A DNA stretch of 64,000 nt from Luteipulveratus flavus (GTDB taxonomy: Bacteria; Actinomycetota; Actinomycetes; Actinomycetales; Dermatophilaceae), in NCBI RefSeq assembly GCF_029439465.1, contig NZ_JAROAV010000010.1, positions 186,001 to 250,000 on the forward strand, read 5' to 3'. Below are positions 26,432 through 38,835 of the stretch, piece after piece. The notes beneath the pieces are model-generated. The model was not told where the DNA came from. It saw nothing but the letters and a program-made list of their open reading frames with translations, and made no database searches. Each line of letters starts with the position of its first letter. The stretch's first letter is position 1. The position numbers and the translations under genes are program-made.

Positions 26432-27286
26432 ATGTCAGCGATCTCCCGCCGCAAGCTGCTCGTCGCCGGCGCCGTCGGCCTCGCCGCGCCCGTCGCCCTC
26501 TCCTCCCGCGCCGACGCGAGCACGACCGCGACCCGAGTGCCGCGGCCCCGCCCGCTGCGGCGCGCCCACGCCCACAACGACTACGAGCACGAGCGCCCGC
26601 TCCTCGACGCCCTGGACCACGGGTTCACCTCGGTCGAGGCCGACGTCTGGCTCGTCGACGGCGACCTCTACCTCGGCCACGACGGGCCGAACCCGTCGAT
26701 GACCCTGCGCAGCCACTACCTCGACCCGCTGCGCCGCATCGTCCGGCAGCAGGGTCACTCGGTCTTTCCGGGCTGGAAGGGCTCGTTGCGGCTGCTGATC
26801 GACGTCAAGTCCGACGGTCCGGCGGCGTACCCGGTGCTGCAGCGGCAGCTCGCGGCCTACCCGGAGCTGATGACCTCCTGGGTCCACGGCCGCCGGCGTC
26901 GGCGTCCGGTGACCGCGGTGCTGTCAGGGACGCTCGCCAACATCGTCGCCCCGGACTCCGACACGCGGTGGTTCGGCTTCGACGGACGCATCGGCCGGCT
27001 GCCGGCCGGCGCGACCGCAGCGCAGATCCCGCTGGTCAGCGACAACTGGATCAACCACTTCACCTGGCTCGGCGTCGGCCCGATGCCGGCGGACCAGCGC
27101 GCGAAGCTGCACCGACAGGTCGCCGAGCTGCACGCCGGCGGCTACCAGGTGCGCTACTGGAACACGCCCGACCTGGCGCTGCCCTCGCGCGAGGCGGTCT
27201 GGCGCGAGCTGCTCGCCGCGGACGTCGACGTCCTCAACACCGACGACCTCGCCGGCCTGCAGGCGTTCCTGCTCGCGAACGACTGA
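26432..27286 (+). CDS. Tat-exported PLC-like phosphodiesterase
   Basis: This 284-residue protein begins with a Tat signal (SRRKLLVAGAVGLAAPV; cleavage likely near ADA, residue 29). The mature domain starts with HAHNDYEHERPLLDAL and has SVEADVWLVDGDLYLGHDG, LLIDVKSDG and a C-terminal DVDVLNTDDLAGL. This is the PLC-like TIM-barrel phosphodiesterase superfamily, close to GDPD/Aim6-type proteins, with His/Glu/Asp metal ligands conserved. The substrate is probably an extracellular phosphodiester but is not established. It is followed 24 bases later by a cytosolic paralogue. Confidence 0.82.
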   Translation: MSAISRRKLLVAGAVGLAAPVALSSRADASTTATRVPRPRPLRRAHAHNDYEHERPLLDALDHGFTSVEADVWLVDGDLYLGHDGPNPSMTLRSHYLDPLRRIVRQQGHSVFPGWKGSLRLLIDVKSDGPAAYPVLQRQLAAYPELMTSWVHGRRRRRPVTAVLSGTLANIVAPDSDTRWFGFDGRIGRLPAGATAAQIPLVSDNWINHFTWLGVGPMPADQRAKLHRQVAELHAGGYQVRYWNTPDLALPSREAVWRELLAADVDVLNTDDLAGLQAFLLAND

Positions 27287-27310
27287 GCGCTCATCTGCCA
27301 GGCTGACCAC

Positions 27311-30242
<2,932 letters not shown>

Positions 30243-30267
30243 GCCGGAGCCGGGCCAGCGCGGCGAT

Positions 30268-30303
30268 TTGGACCATAGGTAAGCCTCACCTATGGTTCAC
30301 CTC
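30268..30303 (+). promoter_or_regulatory. Promoter with IdeR/DtxR-type iron box for the cysteine-rich protein gene
   Basis: A -35 TTGGAC (30268-30273) and a -10 TATGGT (30291-30296) are separated by 17 bases. The 19-bp palindrome ATAGGTAAGCCTCACCTAT (30275-30293) fills the spacer. Its minus strand matches the DtxR/IdeR consensus TTAGGTTAGGCTAACCTAA at 15 of 19 positions. Seven bases separate the -10 from GTG 30304, so the mRNA should be leaderless. An iron-loaded IdeR would cover both promoter elements and repress. Confidence 0.82.
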
Positions 30304-30480
30304 GTGCCGACGGTGACCGCGAAGAAGAAGTGCTGCAAGGACAAGCCGCGCTGCAAGAAGTGTCCTGTTGTGCTCGACCGCCTCGCCAAGGCCGGGTACG
30401 CCGACCGGCTCAGCCGCCGCGAGTACCGCCTCGCCGGCAAGGTCCCGGGCAAGGTCCGGGCCGCCGCGCGCGCCCGCTGA
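30304..30480 (+). CDS. Iron-box-controlled small cysteine-rich protein
   Basis: This 58-residue basic protein has four clustered cysteines (10, 11, 17 and 20) in KKCCKDKPRCKKCP, then a Lys/Arg-rich tail (LSRREYRLAGKVPGKVRAAARAR). It has no membrane segment or signal peptide. The cysteine pattern could bind zinc or an Fe-S cluster. An ATG at 30292 lies inside the -10 hexamer, so GTG 30304 is the better start. Small proteins of this type occur in other actinobacteria as far as I recall, but I know no function. The iron box suggests expression when iron is low. Confidence 0.78.
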   Translation: MPTVTAKKKCCKDKPRCKKCPVVLDRLAKAGYADRLSRREYRLAGKVPGKVRAAARAR

Positions 30481-30525
30481 GCCACCCCTGCCGGACCGCG
30501 ACGGCGGCTGGATAGCCTTGCCGCC

Positions 30526-31671
30526 ATGAGTCTCACCGTCACCTCCTGTCACGACCCCGCCGAGTGGGACGCGCTGGTCGACGACGCCGGTGGCCACCCC
30601 CTGCAGCTGTGGGGGTGGGGTGAGCTGAAGGCCCGGTACGAGTGGAGCGCCGACCGCCTCGTCGTGCGCGACGGCGACACCGTCGTGGGGTCGGCCCAGG
30701 TGCTGCTGCGCCGCCTCCCGGCGCCCTTCCGGTCCCTCGCGTACGTGCCGCGCGGCCCGCAGGCGGCGCCGGAGCACCGCGGCGCCGTCCTCGATGCCGT
30801 CGCCGCGTACCTCCGGGCCGAGCACAAGCCGATCGCGCTGACGATCGAGCCGGACTGGGAGGAGCCGTTCTCCCCGCTGCCGAAGGGTGAGACCGAGGAG
30901 GCGCTCGCCGCGGGCCGGGCCACGCCGCCCGCACCGTGGGTGCGCGACATCGAGGCCGCCGGCTTCCGCCGCAGCGAGAACACCGGGCTGATCCCGCGCA
31001 CGCTGATCGTCGACGTCACACGCGACGAGGACACGATCCTCAAGGAGCTCAGCTCGACGACGCGCCAGAACGTCCGCAAGTCCTTCCGCGCCGAGAACGT
31101 CCGGTTCGGCGAGGTCACCGACGAGGCCGACCTGCGCACCATCCTGGAGATCAACCGCGAGACCGCGCGCCGCGCCGAGTTCGCCGTGCACGACGACGAC
31201 TACCACCGGGGCATCCGCGACCTGATGGGGGAGCGGTCCCAGCTGCTGGCCGCCTGGGAGGGCGACGAGCCCGTCGCGTTCGTCTGGCTGGTCGTCTCGG
31301 GCAGCACGGCGTTCGAGCTGTACGGCGGCGTCAGCCCGCGTGGCATGAAGCTGCGGCTCAACTACGGGCTGAAGTTCCACGCCATGAAGCACGTCAAGGC
31401 CCAGGGCGTGCAGCGGTACGACTTCAACGGGCTGCTCAACGACGGCATCTCCGACTTCAAGCGGCAGTTCGCCAAGCACGAGGACCTGCTGATCGGGACG
31501 TGGGACAAGCCGCTGTCGCCGCTCTACCCGGCGTTCGCCACCGCCCTGCCTCTGGTCCGGTCCGGCCTCAAGCGCGGCGTGCCCGCGGTGAAGAAGGCGG
31601 TACGGGACCCGCGCGCTGCGGCCGACGAGCTGCGGCAGAAGGTCCGCGAGCGGCGGACCACCGTCGGCTGA
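30526..31671 (+). CDS. FemA/FemB-family peptidoglycan bridge aminoacyltransferase
   Basis: This 381-residue protein has two GNAT-like subdomains, typical of Fem ligases that add amino acids from aminoacyl-tRNA to the lipid II stem peptide. Visible segments are LQLWGWGELK, YVPRGPQ, LSSTTRQNVRKSFRAE and the late GVQRYDFNGLLNDGISDFKRQF. It acts in the cytosol at the membrane. The amino acid added cannot be read from the sequence. TAGCCT (30513-30518) ends seven bases before ATG 30526. It converges on ppgK. Confidence 0.9.
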   Translation: MSLTVTSCHDPAEWDALVDDAGGHPLQLWGWGELKARYEWSADRLVVRDGDTVVGSAQVLLRRLPAPFRSLAYVPRGPQAAPEHRGAVLDAVAAYLRAEHKPIALTIEPDWEEPFSPLPKGETEEALAAGRATPPAPWVRDIEAAGFRRSENTGLIPRTLIVDVTRDEDTILKELSSTTRQNVRKSFRAENVRFGEVTDEADLRTILEINRETARRAEFAVHDDDYHRGIRDLMGERSQLLAAWEGDEPVAFVWLVVSGSTAFELYGGVSPRGMKLRLNYGLKFHAMKHVKAQGVQRYDFNGLLNDGISDFKRQFAKHEDLLIGTWDKPLSPLYPAFATALPLVRSGLKRGVPAVKKAVRDPRAAADELRQKVRERRTTVG

Positions 31672-31678
31672 CGACCGC

Positions 31679-31711
31679 GCCGGCCCGGCTGATCGACGCA
31701 CCCGGGCCGGC
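31679..31711. terminator. Hairpin between convergent femX-like gene and ppgK
   Basis: A 10-bp GC-only stem (31679-31688 with 31702-31711) and a 13-base loop begin eight bases after the Fem stop. A second possible stem (31689-31696 with 31716-31723) could form instead and overlaps the ppgK stop. Confidence 0.55.
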
Positions 31712-31719
31712 TGCCTCGA

Positions 31720-32487
31720 TCAGCCCTTGACGTTGTCGTGCGCGAGCCGCGCGGCGCCGATGATGCCGGCGGCGTTCTTCAGCTGCGCGGGGACGATCGG
31801 CGTGCGGATGTCCAGCAGCGGCAGGAACTCGGCGGCGTCCTTGGAGACTCCGCCCCCGACGACGATCAGGTCCGGCCAGAGCAGCGCCTCCAGGTGGGAG
31901 TAGTAGCGCTGCAGCCGCTGGGCCCACTCGGCGTACGACAGACCCTCCCGGTCCTTGATGCTGGAGGCGGCTCGTGACTCGGCGTCGTGCCCGTCGATCT
32001 CCAGGTGCCCGAGCTCGGAGTTCGGCACGAGCTCGCCGTTGTTGATGATCGCCGTCCCGATGCCCGTCCCGAGCGTGGTGAGCACGACCAGGCCGTCGGC
32101 CTTCTTCGCGGCGCCGTAGTACAGCTCCCCGAGGCCGGCGGCGTCTGCGTCGTTGAGCAGGGTGATGTCGCGGCCGAGCCGCTTCTCCAGCAGCTGCTCC
32201 GCCTCGCTGTCGATCCAGGACTTGTCGATGTTGGCGGCCGTCCGGACGACACCGTGCTGGACGACGGCGGGCACGGTCACCCCGATGGGCTCGTCCCCGA
32301 TCTCGTCGGCGAAGTGGTCGACGATCTGGGCGATGACGTCGGCCACGGCCTCCGGGGTGGAGGGCAGCGGCGTCTCGATGCGCTTGCGCTTCTGGGCGAA
32401 CTCGCCCTTCTTCAGGTCGACCGGTGCGCCTTTGATGCCCGAGCCGCCCACGTCGATCCCGAGCGGGTGCTGCTTGGACTTGGCCAT
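31720..32487 (-). CDS. ppgK: Polyphosphate glucokinase
   Basis: This 255-residue ROK/hexokinase-fold kinase phosphorylates glucose using polyphosphate (and ATP). Motifs are the phosphate loop [11 protein letters not shown] at about residue 10, [11 protein letters not shown] with the catalytic Asp, [10 protein letters not shown] and [14 protein letters not shown]. PpgK is a hallmark enzyme of actinobacteria. The ATG at 32485-32487 is preceded by AAGGAG. The gene follows map on the same strand with a 32-base gap, so the two may be co-transcribed. Confidence 0.94.
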   Translation of the reverse strand: MAKSKQHPLGIDVGGSGIKGAPVDLKKGEFAQKRKRIETPLPSTPEAVADVIAQIVDHFADEIGDEPIGVTVPAVVQHGVVRTAANIDKSWIDSEAEQLLEKRLGRDITLLNDADAAGLGELYYGAAKKADGLVVLTTLGTGIGTAIINNGELVPNSELGHLEIDGHDAESRAASSIKDREGLSYAEWAQRLQRYYSHLEALLWPDLIVVGGGVSKDAAEFLPLLDIRTPIVPAQLKNAAGIIGAARLAHDNVKG

Positions 32488-32519
32488 CGAGGACTCCTTG
32501 TCGAGCGGGGTTCGGTCGG

Positions 32520-33383
32520 TCAGGCCGCGGTGAGGATCTGCGGGCCGGTGGGCGTGATGAGGACGGTGTTCTCGAACTGGGCCGAGCGGCTGCCGTCCGC
32601 GGTGACGACGGTCCAGCCGTCGTCCCACAGGTTCCACGAGGGGCCGCCGAGGTTGAGCATCGGCTCCACGGTGAAGGTCATCCCCGGCTCGATCACCTGG
32701 TCGTACGCCGGCGCCGCGTCGTAGTGCGGGATGACCAGCCCGGAGTGGAACGTCGTCCCGATGCCGTGGCCGGTGTAGTCGCGTACCACGCCGTAGCCGA
32801 ACCGCTTGGCGTACTTCTCGATGACGCGGCCGATCACGTTGACCTGGCGGCCGGGCATCGCGGCCTTGATGCCGCGCCGCATGGCCTCCTCGGTCCGCTC
32901 GACCAGCAGCCGCGACTCCTCGTCGACGTCGCCGACCAGGAAGGTCGCGCAGTTGTCGCCGTGCACGCCGTCCTTGTAGACGGTGATGTCGACCTTGACG
33001 ATGTCGCCGTCCTGCAGCGGTCGGTCGTCCGGGATCCCGTGGCAGACGACCTCGTTGACGCTGGTGCACAAGGACTTCGGGAAGCCTCGGTAGCCGAGGG
33101 TGGAGGGGTAGGCGCCGTGGTCGAGGGCAAACTCGTGCCCGATCCGGTCCAGCTCGTCGGTGGTCACCCCGGGAGCGACGGCGGCACCCGCCGCCTGCAG
33201 CGCCTGCGCCGCGATCCGGCCGGCGACGCGCATCCGCTCGATGGTCTCGGCGTCCTTGACCTCGGGCCCGTCGTACGGCGCCGGCTGGGGTCGCCCGACG
33301 TACTCGGGACGGACGATCGAACGCGGGACGCTGCGACGCGCGCTGATCGTCCCGGGGCGGATCCGGGCGGTCGTCGTCGGCAT
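32520..33383 (-). CDS. map: Type I methionine aminopeptidase
   Basis: This 287-residue dinuclear metalloprotease removes the initiator methionine. The five metal ligands are visible as [20 protein letters not shown] (two Asp), [10 protein letters not shown] (His), TVEPMLN (Glu) and AQFENT (Glu). A proline- and arginine-rich N-terminal extension of about 40 residues precedes the catalytic domain, as in other actinobacterial Map proteins. TAGACT ends seven bases before the ATG, which suggests a leaderless mRNA. Divergent from it is a small conserved gene. Confidence 0.95.
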   Translation of the reverse strand: MPTTTARIRPGTISARRSVPRSIVRPEYVGRPQPAPYDGPEVKDAETIERMRVAGRIAAQALQAAGAAVAPGVTTDELDRIGHEFALDHGAYPSTLGYRGFPKSLCTSVNEVVCHGIPDDRPLQDGDIVKVDITVYKDGVHGDNCATFLVGDVDEESRLLVERTEEAMRRGIKAAMPGRQVNVIGRVIEKYAKRFGYGVVRDYTGHGIGTTFHSGLVIPHYDAAPAYDQVIEPGMTFTVEPMLNLGGPSWNLWDDGWTVVTADGSRSAQFENTVLITPTGPQILTAA

Positions 33384-33463
33384 AGTGTGGAGTCTAAGCG
33401 GGTGCGTGCGGGCCGTCGGTCCGGCGTCTCCCGCACCATGTCCTCGACGCAGGAGGTGGCCAG

Positions 33464-33646
33464 ATGGCCTACTGGTACAACGTCTCGACCGGCCGGGTCG
33501 AGGAAGACGGCTCGACCGATCCCAAGGGTGAGCTGATGGGTCCGTACGACACCCAGGAGCAGGCCCAGGCCGCGCTCGCCACCGCTCAGCAGAAGACCGA
33601 ACAGTGGGACAAGGAGGACCGCGCCTGGGAGCAGGACGGTCGCTGA
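33464..33646 (+). CDS. Conserved small protein of actinobacteria (SPOR-like)
   Basis: This 60-residue polar protein starts [16 protein letters not shown], with [19 protein letters not shown] in the middle and an acidic Trp-containing end. Related short proteins are often encoded divergently next to map in actinobacteria, and databases sometimes call them SPOR domain proteins because of the GPY..EEA pattern. There is no signal peptide, so a true peptidoglycan-binding role is doubtful. AGGAGGTGG (33450-33458) is a strong ribosome site five bases before the ATG. Confidence 0.8.
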   Translation: MAYWYNVSTGRVEEDGSTDPKGELMGPYDTQEQAQAALATAQQKTEQWDKEDRAWEQDGR

Positions 33647-33722
33647 CCCTCCACCGGTCCACGACGGCACCCGCCCGGTGGCGGGGGCCGTCGACGTCCG
33701 GCCGGGGCGTAGCCTCGCAGCA

Positions 33723-34913
33723 GTGACCGACGAGCCCGCCTTCGACCTGCGGGCTCTGGCCGTACCCGCGTACGCGCCGTCGTTGCTCTTCGGCATCGGC
33801 GACGGCGCGATCCTGCCGGTCATCGCGCTGACCGCGCGTGACCTCGGCGCGAGCGTCGCCGTCGCGGCCCTCGTCGTGATGCTGATCGACCTCGGGTCGC
33901 TGGTGTTCAACGTCCCGGCCTCCGTCCTCACCGCCCGGTACGGCGAGCGGCGGGTGATCACCGGCGCCGCCGCGACGGGAGTGCTCGCCTCGGTGATCTG
34001 CTTCGTCGGCGGGTCCCTGCCGGTCTTCTGCGTCGGCGTGCTGCTCCTGGGGTTCAGCGCCTCGGTGTTCATGCTCGCCCGGCAGAGCTACCTGACCGAG
34101 GCCGTCCCCGTCCGCTACCGCGCGCGGGCGCTGTCCACCCTCGGCGGCGTGATGCGCGTCGGCGTGTTCGTCGGCCCGTTCATCGGCGCGGCCGCGATCC
34201 ACACCGGTGGTCTGCCGGCGGCCTACCTGGTGTGCGGGTCCGCGCTGCTGCTCGCCGGGGTGCTCTCGTCCCGGATGCCCGACCTGCCACCCCACCCGCA
34301 CCTGGCGACGGCGCGGGCGCAGGTCACGGTGCGCGGCGTGCTGCGTGACCACCGCCGGGTCTTCCTCACCGTCGGCGTGGGCATCCTCCTCGTCGCCGCG
34401 GTCCGGGCCTCCCGGCAGACGGTGATCCCGCTGTGGGCCGACCACCTCGGGCTGTCGCCCCAGACCGCGTCCGTGGTGTACGGCATCGCCGGGGGCGTCG
34501 ACATGCTCGTCTTCTACCCGGCCGGCAAGGTCATGGACGTCAAGGGCCGCCGCTGGGTCACGGTGCCGTCCATGGTCGTGATGGGGCTGGCGCTGCTGGC
34601 GATACCCCTCACCAGCGGAGTGGTCCCGCTGACCCTGGTCTCCTGCGTGCTCGGCTTCGGCAACGGGATCGGCTCGGGCATGGTCATGACGCTCGGTGCC
34701 GACTTCTCTCCGGACGTCGGCCGGGCCCAGTTCCTCGGGATCTGGCGCGAGCTGTCCGACATCGGCGGCACGGCCGGACCGGTCCTGCTGTCCGCGCTCA
34801 CGGCGACCGTGTCGCTCGGGGCGGGGGTCGCCGCCGCCGGTGCCGTCGGCCTGGTCGCCGCGGTGGTCCTCTACCGCGCGGTACCTACCGGACGGTACTC
34901 AAAGATTTCGTAA
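33723..34913 (+). CDS. Major facilitator superfamily transporter
   Basis: This 396-residue membrane protein has about twelve hydrophobic helices and the loop 2-3 motif [11 protein letters not shown]. Loop 8-9 has [14 protein letters not shown], the repeat of the same motif. It is probably an efflux pump of small molecules, with substrate unknown. GTG 33723 is chosen because TAGCCT (33710-33715) ends seven bases upstream. An AT-richer region with a small 7-bp hairpin (34912-34918 with 34927-34933) starts at its stop codon. Confidence 0.88.
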   Translation: MTDEPAFDLRALAVPAYAPSLLFGIGDGAILPVIALTARDLGASVAVAALVVMLIDLGSLVFNVPASVLTARYGERRVITGAAATGVLASVICFVGGSLPVFCVGVLLLGFSASVFMLARQSYLTEAVPVRYRARALSTLGGVMRVGVFVGPFIGAAAIHTGGLPAAYLVCGSALLLAGVLSSRMPDLPPHPHLATARAQVTVRGVLRDHRRVFLTVGVGILLVAAVRASRQTVIPLWADHLGLSPQTASVVYGIAGGVDMLVFYPAGKVMDVKGRRWVTVPSMVVMGLALLAIPLTSGVVPLTLVSCVLGFGNGIGSGMVMTLGADFSPDVGRAQFLGIWRELSDIGGTAGPVLLSALTATVSLGAGVAAAGAVGLVAAVVLYRAVPTGRYSKIS

Positions 34914-35026
34914 AGGTTTCTTCTCGAACCTTTCACATGACGTGTTCCGTTCGCGCACACTTACCTCTGGCTGCGCCGCCCTCGACAACATCGGGCTGTG
35001 GCCGGCTCATCACTCCAGGAGGAAAA

Positions 35027-37408
35027 GTGAAGCGACGCCTGCTCGCCACCGCCACGGGTGGCACCGCAGCAGCGATGGTTCTCGCGCTCAACCCCATTGG
35101 CAGCTCGGCACACTCGGCCCCCATGGCCGACGCCGGTGGGAAGAAGAGCCCGTCGACCGTCGTGCGGGCGGACAACCTGCCCGACCCGCTTGCCAAGAAG
35201 GCAGCCGCCACCCGTCAGCACGCGGTGGAGAAGCTGCTGAAGGGCAAGGCCAAGACGAAGGTGATCAACGGCACCCGCGTCATCGTTCTCGACGACGGCA
35301 CCCCGACGGCCGGCCAGAAGGCCGCCATGGGCAAGAACGCCAAGAGGACGACCACCAAGGCCAAGTACGTCCAGTACGACGCCACCGAGACGTCGAACAT
35401 CTTCACGGTGCTCGCGCAGTTCGGTACGCAGACCAAGCCGGCCACCGGGGGGACCGCCGGCCCGCTGAAGAACCAGATCCCCAAGCCGGACCGTACGTAC
35501 GACGGCACGGCCACGGACAACAACTCCACCTACTGGGTGTCGGACTTCAACCGCGACCACTACCAGAAGATGATGTTCGGCACGACCGGTGAGTCGTTCC
35601 ACAACTTCTACCTGGCACAGTCGCTGGGGCGCCACAAGGTCCAGGGCGACGTCACCGACTGGGTCACCGTGCCCTACAACGAGGCTCGCTACGGCCACAA
35701 CCCGGTCAAGGGCGACGGCACCAGCCAGTCCGAGGGCTACTGGGCGTTCATCGGCGACTCGCTGACCGCCTGGTACAACAGCCAGAAGGCCGCCGGCAAG
35801 ACCGACGCCCAGATCAAGGACTACCTCAAGCAGTTCGACGTCTGGGACCGCAACGACTACGACGGCGACGGCAACTTCAACGAGCCCGACGGCTACATCG
35901 ACCACTTCCAGGCCATCCACGCCGGTGAGGGCGAGGAGGCCGGTGGCGGCGCCGAGGGTGCCGACGCGATCTGGTCGCACCGCTGGGCCGTGCAGACCGG
36001 TGCGGGCTCGCAGGGCCCCGGCACCAACAAGGCCGGTGGCGTCCAGATCGGCAGCACCGGGTTCTGGGTCCGCGACTACACCACGGAGCCGGAGAACGGC
36101 GGCCTCGGCGTGTTCGCGCACGAGTACGGCCACGACCTGGGCCTGCCGGACCTGTACGACACCACCAACACCGCCACCAACGGCACCGGCTTCTGGACGC
36201 TGATGAGCGCCGGCTCGTGGCTCAACCACGGCGGCGACGCGATCGGCACCACGCCCGGCTACATGGGTGCGTGGGAGAAGGCCCAGCTGGGCTGGTCGGA
36301 CATCAAGGTCGTGCCGTACGGCAACGCCGGCAAGGTCAGCCTCGGCCCGGCCGACATGGACAACGAGACCAAGCCGCAGACGGTCGCGGTCACGCTGCCG
36401 GACAAGAAGGTCGACACCCCGTACAACAAGCCGAAGTCGGGCTCGTACGAGTGGTGGTCGGGCCGCGGTGACGACCTGAACAACTCGCTCACCCGCGACA
36501 TCGACCTGACCGGCAAGACGTCGGCCAGCGTCAGCGCCGCGGTCTGGTACCAGATCGAGGAGGGCTACGACTACCTCTACGGTCAGGTCTCCACCGACGG
36601 TGGCTCCACCTGGACCAACGTGGGCAAGGAGCTCTCCGGCGAGCAGCCGACCTGGGGCACCACGTCCTACGACCTGACGCCGTACGTGGGCAAGAAGATC
36701 AAGTTCCGCTTCCTGTACATGACCGACGGTGGCTACAACGAGGCCGGTGCGTTCCTGGACGACATCGCCCTCACGACCGACGGCCAGACGGTGACCGACG
36801 ACGTCGAGGCCGGCACCGGGGCGTGGACCGCCAAGGGCTTCGTCCGCATGAACGGCACCGACTCCAAGATGGTGTCGCACTACTACCTGGCGGAGTACCG
36901 CCGGTACAGCGGCTACGACACCACGCTGAAGCAGGGTCCGTACAACTTCGGCTTCGGCCCGCAGCGTCCGGACTTCGTGGAGCACTACCCCTACCAGGAC
37001 GGTCTGCTGGTCAGCTACGTCGACGGTGAGTACGCGGACAACAACGTCTCGGCGCACCCGGGTCACGGGCAGGTCCTGCCGGTCGACGCCCACGCCAAGC
37101 CGATGATGTGGCCGGACAACACGCTGGTCGGCAACAAGATCCAGCCGTACGACGCCACCTTCGGTACCGAGAAGACGGACGCGTTCACGCTGCACAAGAA
37201 CGGTCTCGCCGCCAACGTCCCGTCGCGTCCCGCGGTGACGACGTTCGACGACACCAACCCGAACGCGTACTGGTACGAGTCGGGCAAGTACAACTCGGTC
37301 AAGGTCGCCGGCACCGGCACCAAGATCCAGGTCCTGGGCAAGCAGGGCGACGGTCTGGAGCTGAAGCTCGGCTTCCCGACCGGCAGCATGCTGGCCAAGG
37401 GTCACTGA
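35027..37408 (+). CDS. Secreted M6-family metalloprotease (immune inhibitor A type)
   Basis: This 793-residue protein starts with a signal peptide (MKRRLLATATGG, hydrophobic core to about residue 28). A propeptide-like Lys-rich region follows. The zinc site is H365-E-Y-G-H369 in GVFAHEYGHDLGLPDLYD, followed by a Met-containing GFWTLMSAGSW turn. An acidic loop (DYDGDGNFNEPDGYIDHF) may bind calcium. The C-terminal 350 residues hold beta-sandwich modules. It should degrade extracellular proteins. GTG 35027 has AGGAGG four bases upstream. Codon use is richer in Lys, Asn, Asp and Tyr codons, so G+C is lower than in its neighbours. Confidence 0.92.
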   Translation: MKRRLLATATGGTAAAMVLALNPIGSSAHSAPMADAGGKKSPSTVVRADNLPDPLAKKAAATRQHAVEKLLKGKAKTKVINGTRVIVLDDGTPTAGQKAAMGKNAKRTTTKAKYVQYDATETSNIFTVLAQFGTQTKPATGGTAGPLKNQIPKPDRTYDGTATDNNSTYWVSDFNRDHYQKMMFGTTGESFHNFYLAQSLGRHKVQGDVTDWVTVPYNEARYGHNPVKGDGTSQSEGYWAFIGDSLTAWYNSQKAAGKTDAQIKDYLKQFDVWDRNDYDGDGNFNEPDGYIDHFQAIHAGEGEEAGGGAEGADAIWSHRWAVQTGAGSQGPGTNKAGGVQIGSTGFWVRDYTTEPENGGLGVFAHEYGHDLGLPDLYDTTNTATNGTGFWTLMSAGSWLNHGGDAIGTTPGYMGAWEKAQLGWSDIKVVPYGNAGKVSLGPADMDNETKPQTVAVTLPDKKVDTPYNKPKSGSYEWWSGRGDDLNNSLTRDIDLTGKTSASVSAAVWYQIEEGYDYLYGQVSTDGGSTWTNVGKELSGEQPTWGTTSYDLTPYVGKKIKFRFLYMTDGGYNEAGAFLDDIALTTDGQTVTDDVEAGTGAWTAKGFVRMNGTDSKMVSHYYLAEYRRYSGYDTTLKQGPYNFGFGPQRPDFVEHYPYQDGLLVSYVDGEYADNNVSAHPGHGQVLPVDAHAKPMMWPDNTLVGNKIQPYDATFGTEKTDAFTLHKNGLAANVPSRPAVTTFDDTNPNAYWYESGKYNSVKVAGTGTKIQVLGKQGDGLELKLGFPTGSMLAKGH

Positions 37409-37437
37409 TCCACGGCTGAGCACCAGCAACACCAGCG

Positions 37438-37464
37438 GCGGCCCCGGGCGATGCCCGGGGCCGC
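37438..37464 (+). terminator. Terminator after the M6 protease gene
   Basis: A 12-bp GC-rich stem (37438-37449 with 37453-37464) and a 3-base loop lie 30 bases after the protease stop and 37 bases before glnA2. Confidence 0.85.
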
Positions 37465-37500
37465 TGCGCGTCCCCGCAGCAGTGAGGCAGGATCGTCCCC

Positions 37501-38835
37501 ATGGATCGCCAGCAGGAGTTCGTGCTCCGGACCATCGAGGAGCGTGACATCCGCTTCGTGCGGATGTGGTTCACCGACGTGCTCGGCACGCTGAAGTCCG
37601 TCTCCATCGCGCCCGCCGAGCTGGAGGGCGCGTTCGCCGAGGGCATCGGCTTCGACGGCAGCGTCATCGAGGGCCTCGCCCGCGTGTACGAGTCGGACAT
37701 GCTGCTGCGCCCGGACGCCACGACGTTCCAGGTGCTGCCCTGGCGCGGGGAGAACCCCGGCACGGCGCGGATGTTCGGTGACATCCGGCTGCCGGACGGC
37801 AACGCCAGCGCCGCGGACCCGCGTACGGTGCTGCGCCGGGCGATGGCCCGCGGGGCGGAGCAGGGCTTCACCTTCTACACCCACCCCGAGATCGAGTTCT
37901 ACCTCTTCCGCCCGGACGTCGCGCCGGGCATGCCGCCGACGCCGGTGGACCAGGCGGGCTTCTTCGACCACGTCCCGCACGGCACGGCGCACGACTTCCG
38001 CCGGGCGGCGATCACGACGCTGGAGAACATGGGCATCTCGGTGGAGTTCAGCCACCACGAGGGCGGTCCGGGTCAGAACGAGATCGACCTGCGGTACGCC
38101 GACGCCCTCGCCACGGCGGACAACATCATGACGTTCCGGGCGGTGGTCAAGGAGGTCGCGCTGGAGCGCGGCGTCTTCGCCTCCTTCATGCCCAAGCCGC
38201 TGGCGGGTCACCCGGGCTCGGCCATGCACACCCACGTCTCGCTCTTCGACGGTGACAGCAACGCCTTCTACGAGGCCGGCGCCCCGTACCAGCTGTCGAT
38301 GACGGGGCGGAAGTTCATCGCCGGCCTGCTGCGGCACGCCAACGAGATCAGCGCCGTCACCAACCAGTGGGTCAACTCCTACAAGCGGATCTGGGGCGGC
38401 GGCGAAGCACCCGCGCACGTGTGCTGGGGTCACAACAACCGCAGCGCGATGGTGCGGGTCCCGATGCACAAGCCCGGCAAGGGGCAGAGCACCCGCATCG
38501 AGGTCCGGTCGCTGGACTCCGCGTGCAACCCCTACCTCTCCTACGCGCTGCTCCTCGCGGCCGGCCTGAAGGGCATCGAGGAGGACTACGAGCTGCCGGC
38601 CGAGGCCGAGGACGACGTGTGGTCGCTCACCGACCGTGAGCGTCGCGCCATGGGCATCGACCCGCTGCCCGCGTCGCTGGACGAGGCGATCCGCATCATG
38701 GAGGACTCCGAACTGGTCGCCGAGACGCTCGGGGAGCACGTCTTCGACTTCTTCCTGCGCAACAAGCGCTCGGAGTGGGCGGCCTACCGCGAGCAGGTCA
38801 CCGCGTTCGAGCTCGAGCAGTACCTGCACCTGTGA
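37501..38835 (+). CDS. glnA2: Glutamine synthetase-family enzyme GlnA2
   Basis: This 444-residue type I glutamine synthetase fold has WFTDVLGTLKSVSI at the N-terminus, GIGFDGSVIEG, the metal-site THPEIEFYLF, HHEGGPGQNEIDLRY, MHTHVSLF and RIEVRSLDSACNPY. It belongs to the actinobacterial GlnA2 group beside glnE. In Streptomyces GlnA2 was reported to glutamylate polyamines rather than make glutamine, so the reaction here is open. A Tyr in DYELPAEAEDD aligns with the adenylylated Tyr of GlnA, but the motif is altered. CAGGAT ends seven bases before the ATG. Confidence 0.9.
   Translation: MDRQQEFVLRTIEERDIRFVRMWFTDVLGTLKSVSIAPAELEGAFAEGIGFDGSVIEGLARVYESDMLLRPDATTFQVLPWRGENPGTARMFGDIRLPDGNASAADPRTVLRRAMARGAEQGFTFYTHPEIEFYLFRPDVAPGMPPTPVDQAGFFDHVPHGTAHDFRRAAITTLENMGISVEFSHHEGGPGQNEIDLRYADALATADNIMTFRAVVKEVALERGVFASFMPKPLAGHPGSAMHTHVSLFDGDSNAFYEAGAPYQLSMTGRKFIAGLLRHANEISAVTNQWVNSYKRIWGGGEAPAHVCWGHNNRSAMVRVPMHKPGKGQSTRIEVRSLDSACNPYLSYALLLAAGLKGIEEDYELPAEAEDDVWSLTDRERRAMGIDPLPASLDEAIRIMEDSELVAETLGEHVFDFFLRNKRSEWAAYREQVTAFELEQYLHL

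Noticed and set aside
30292-30303. ATG 30292 as the start of the cysteine-rich protein
   Set aside because: It lies inside the -10 hexamer and the iron box, so it would not be on the transcript.
34961-37432. Open frame of over 800 codons on the minus strand opposite the M6 protease gene
   Set aside because: Low-complexity Val/Gly/Arg composition; the sense strand has a signal peptide, ribosome site and HExxH motif, so this is a mirror frame.
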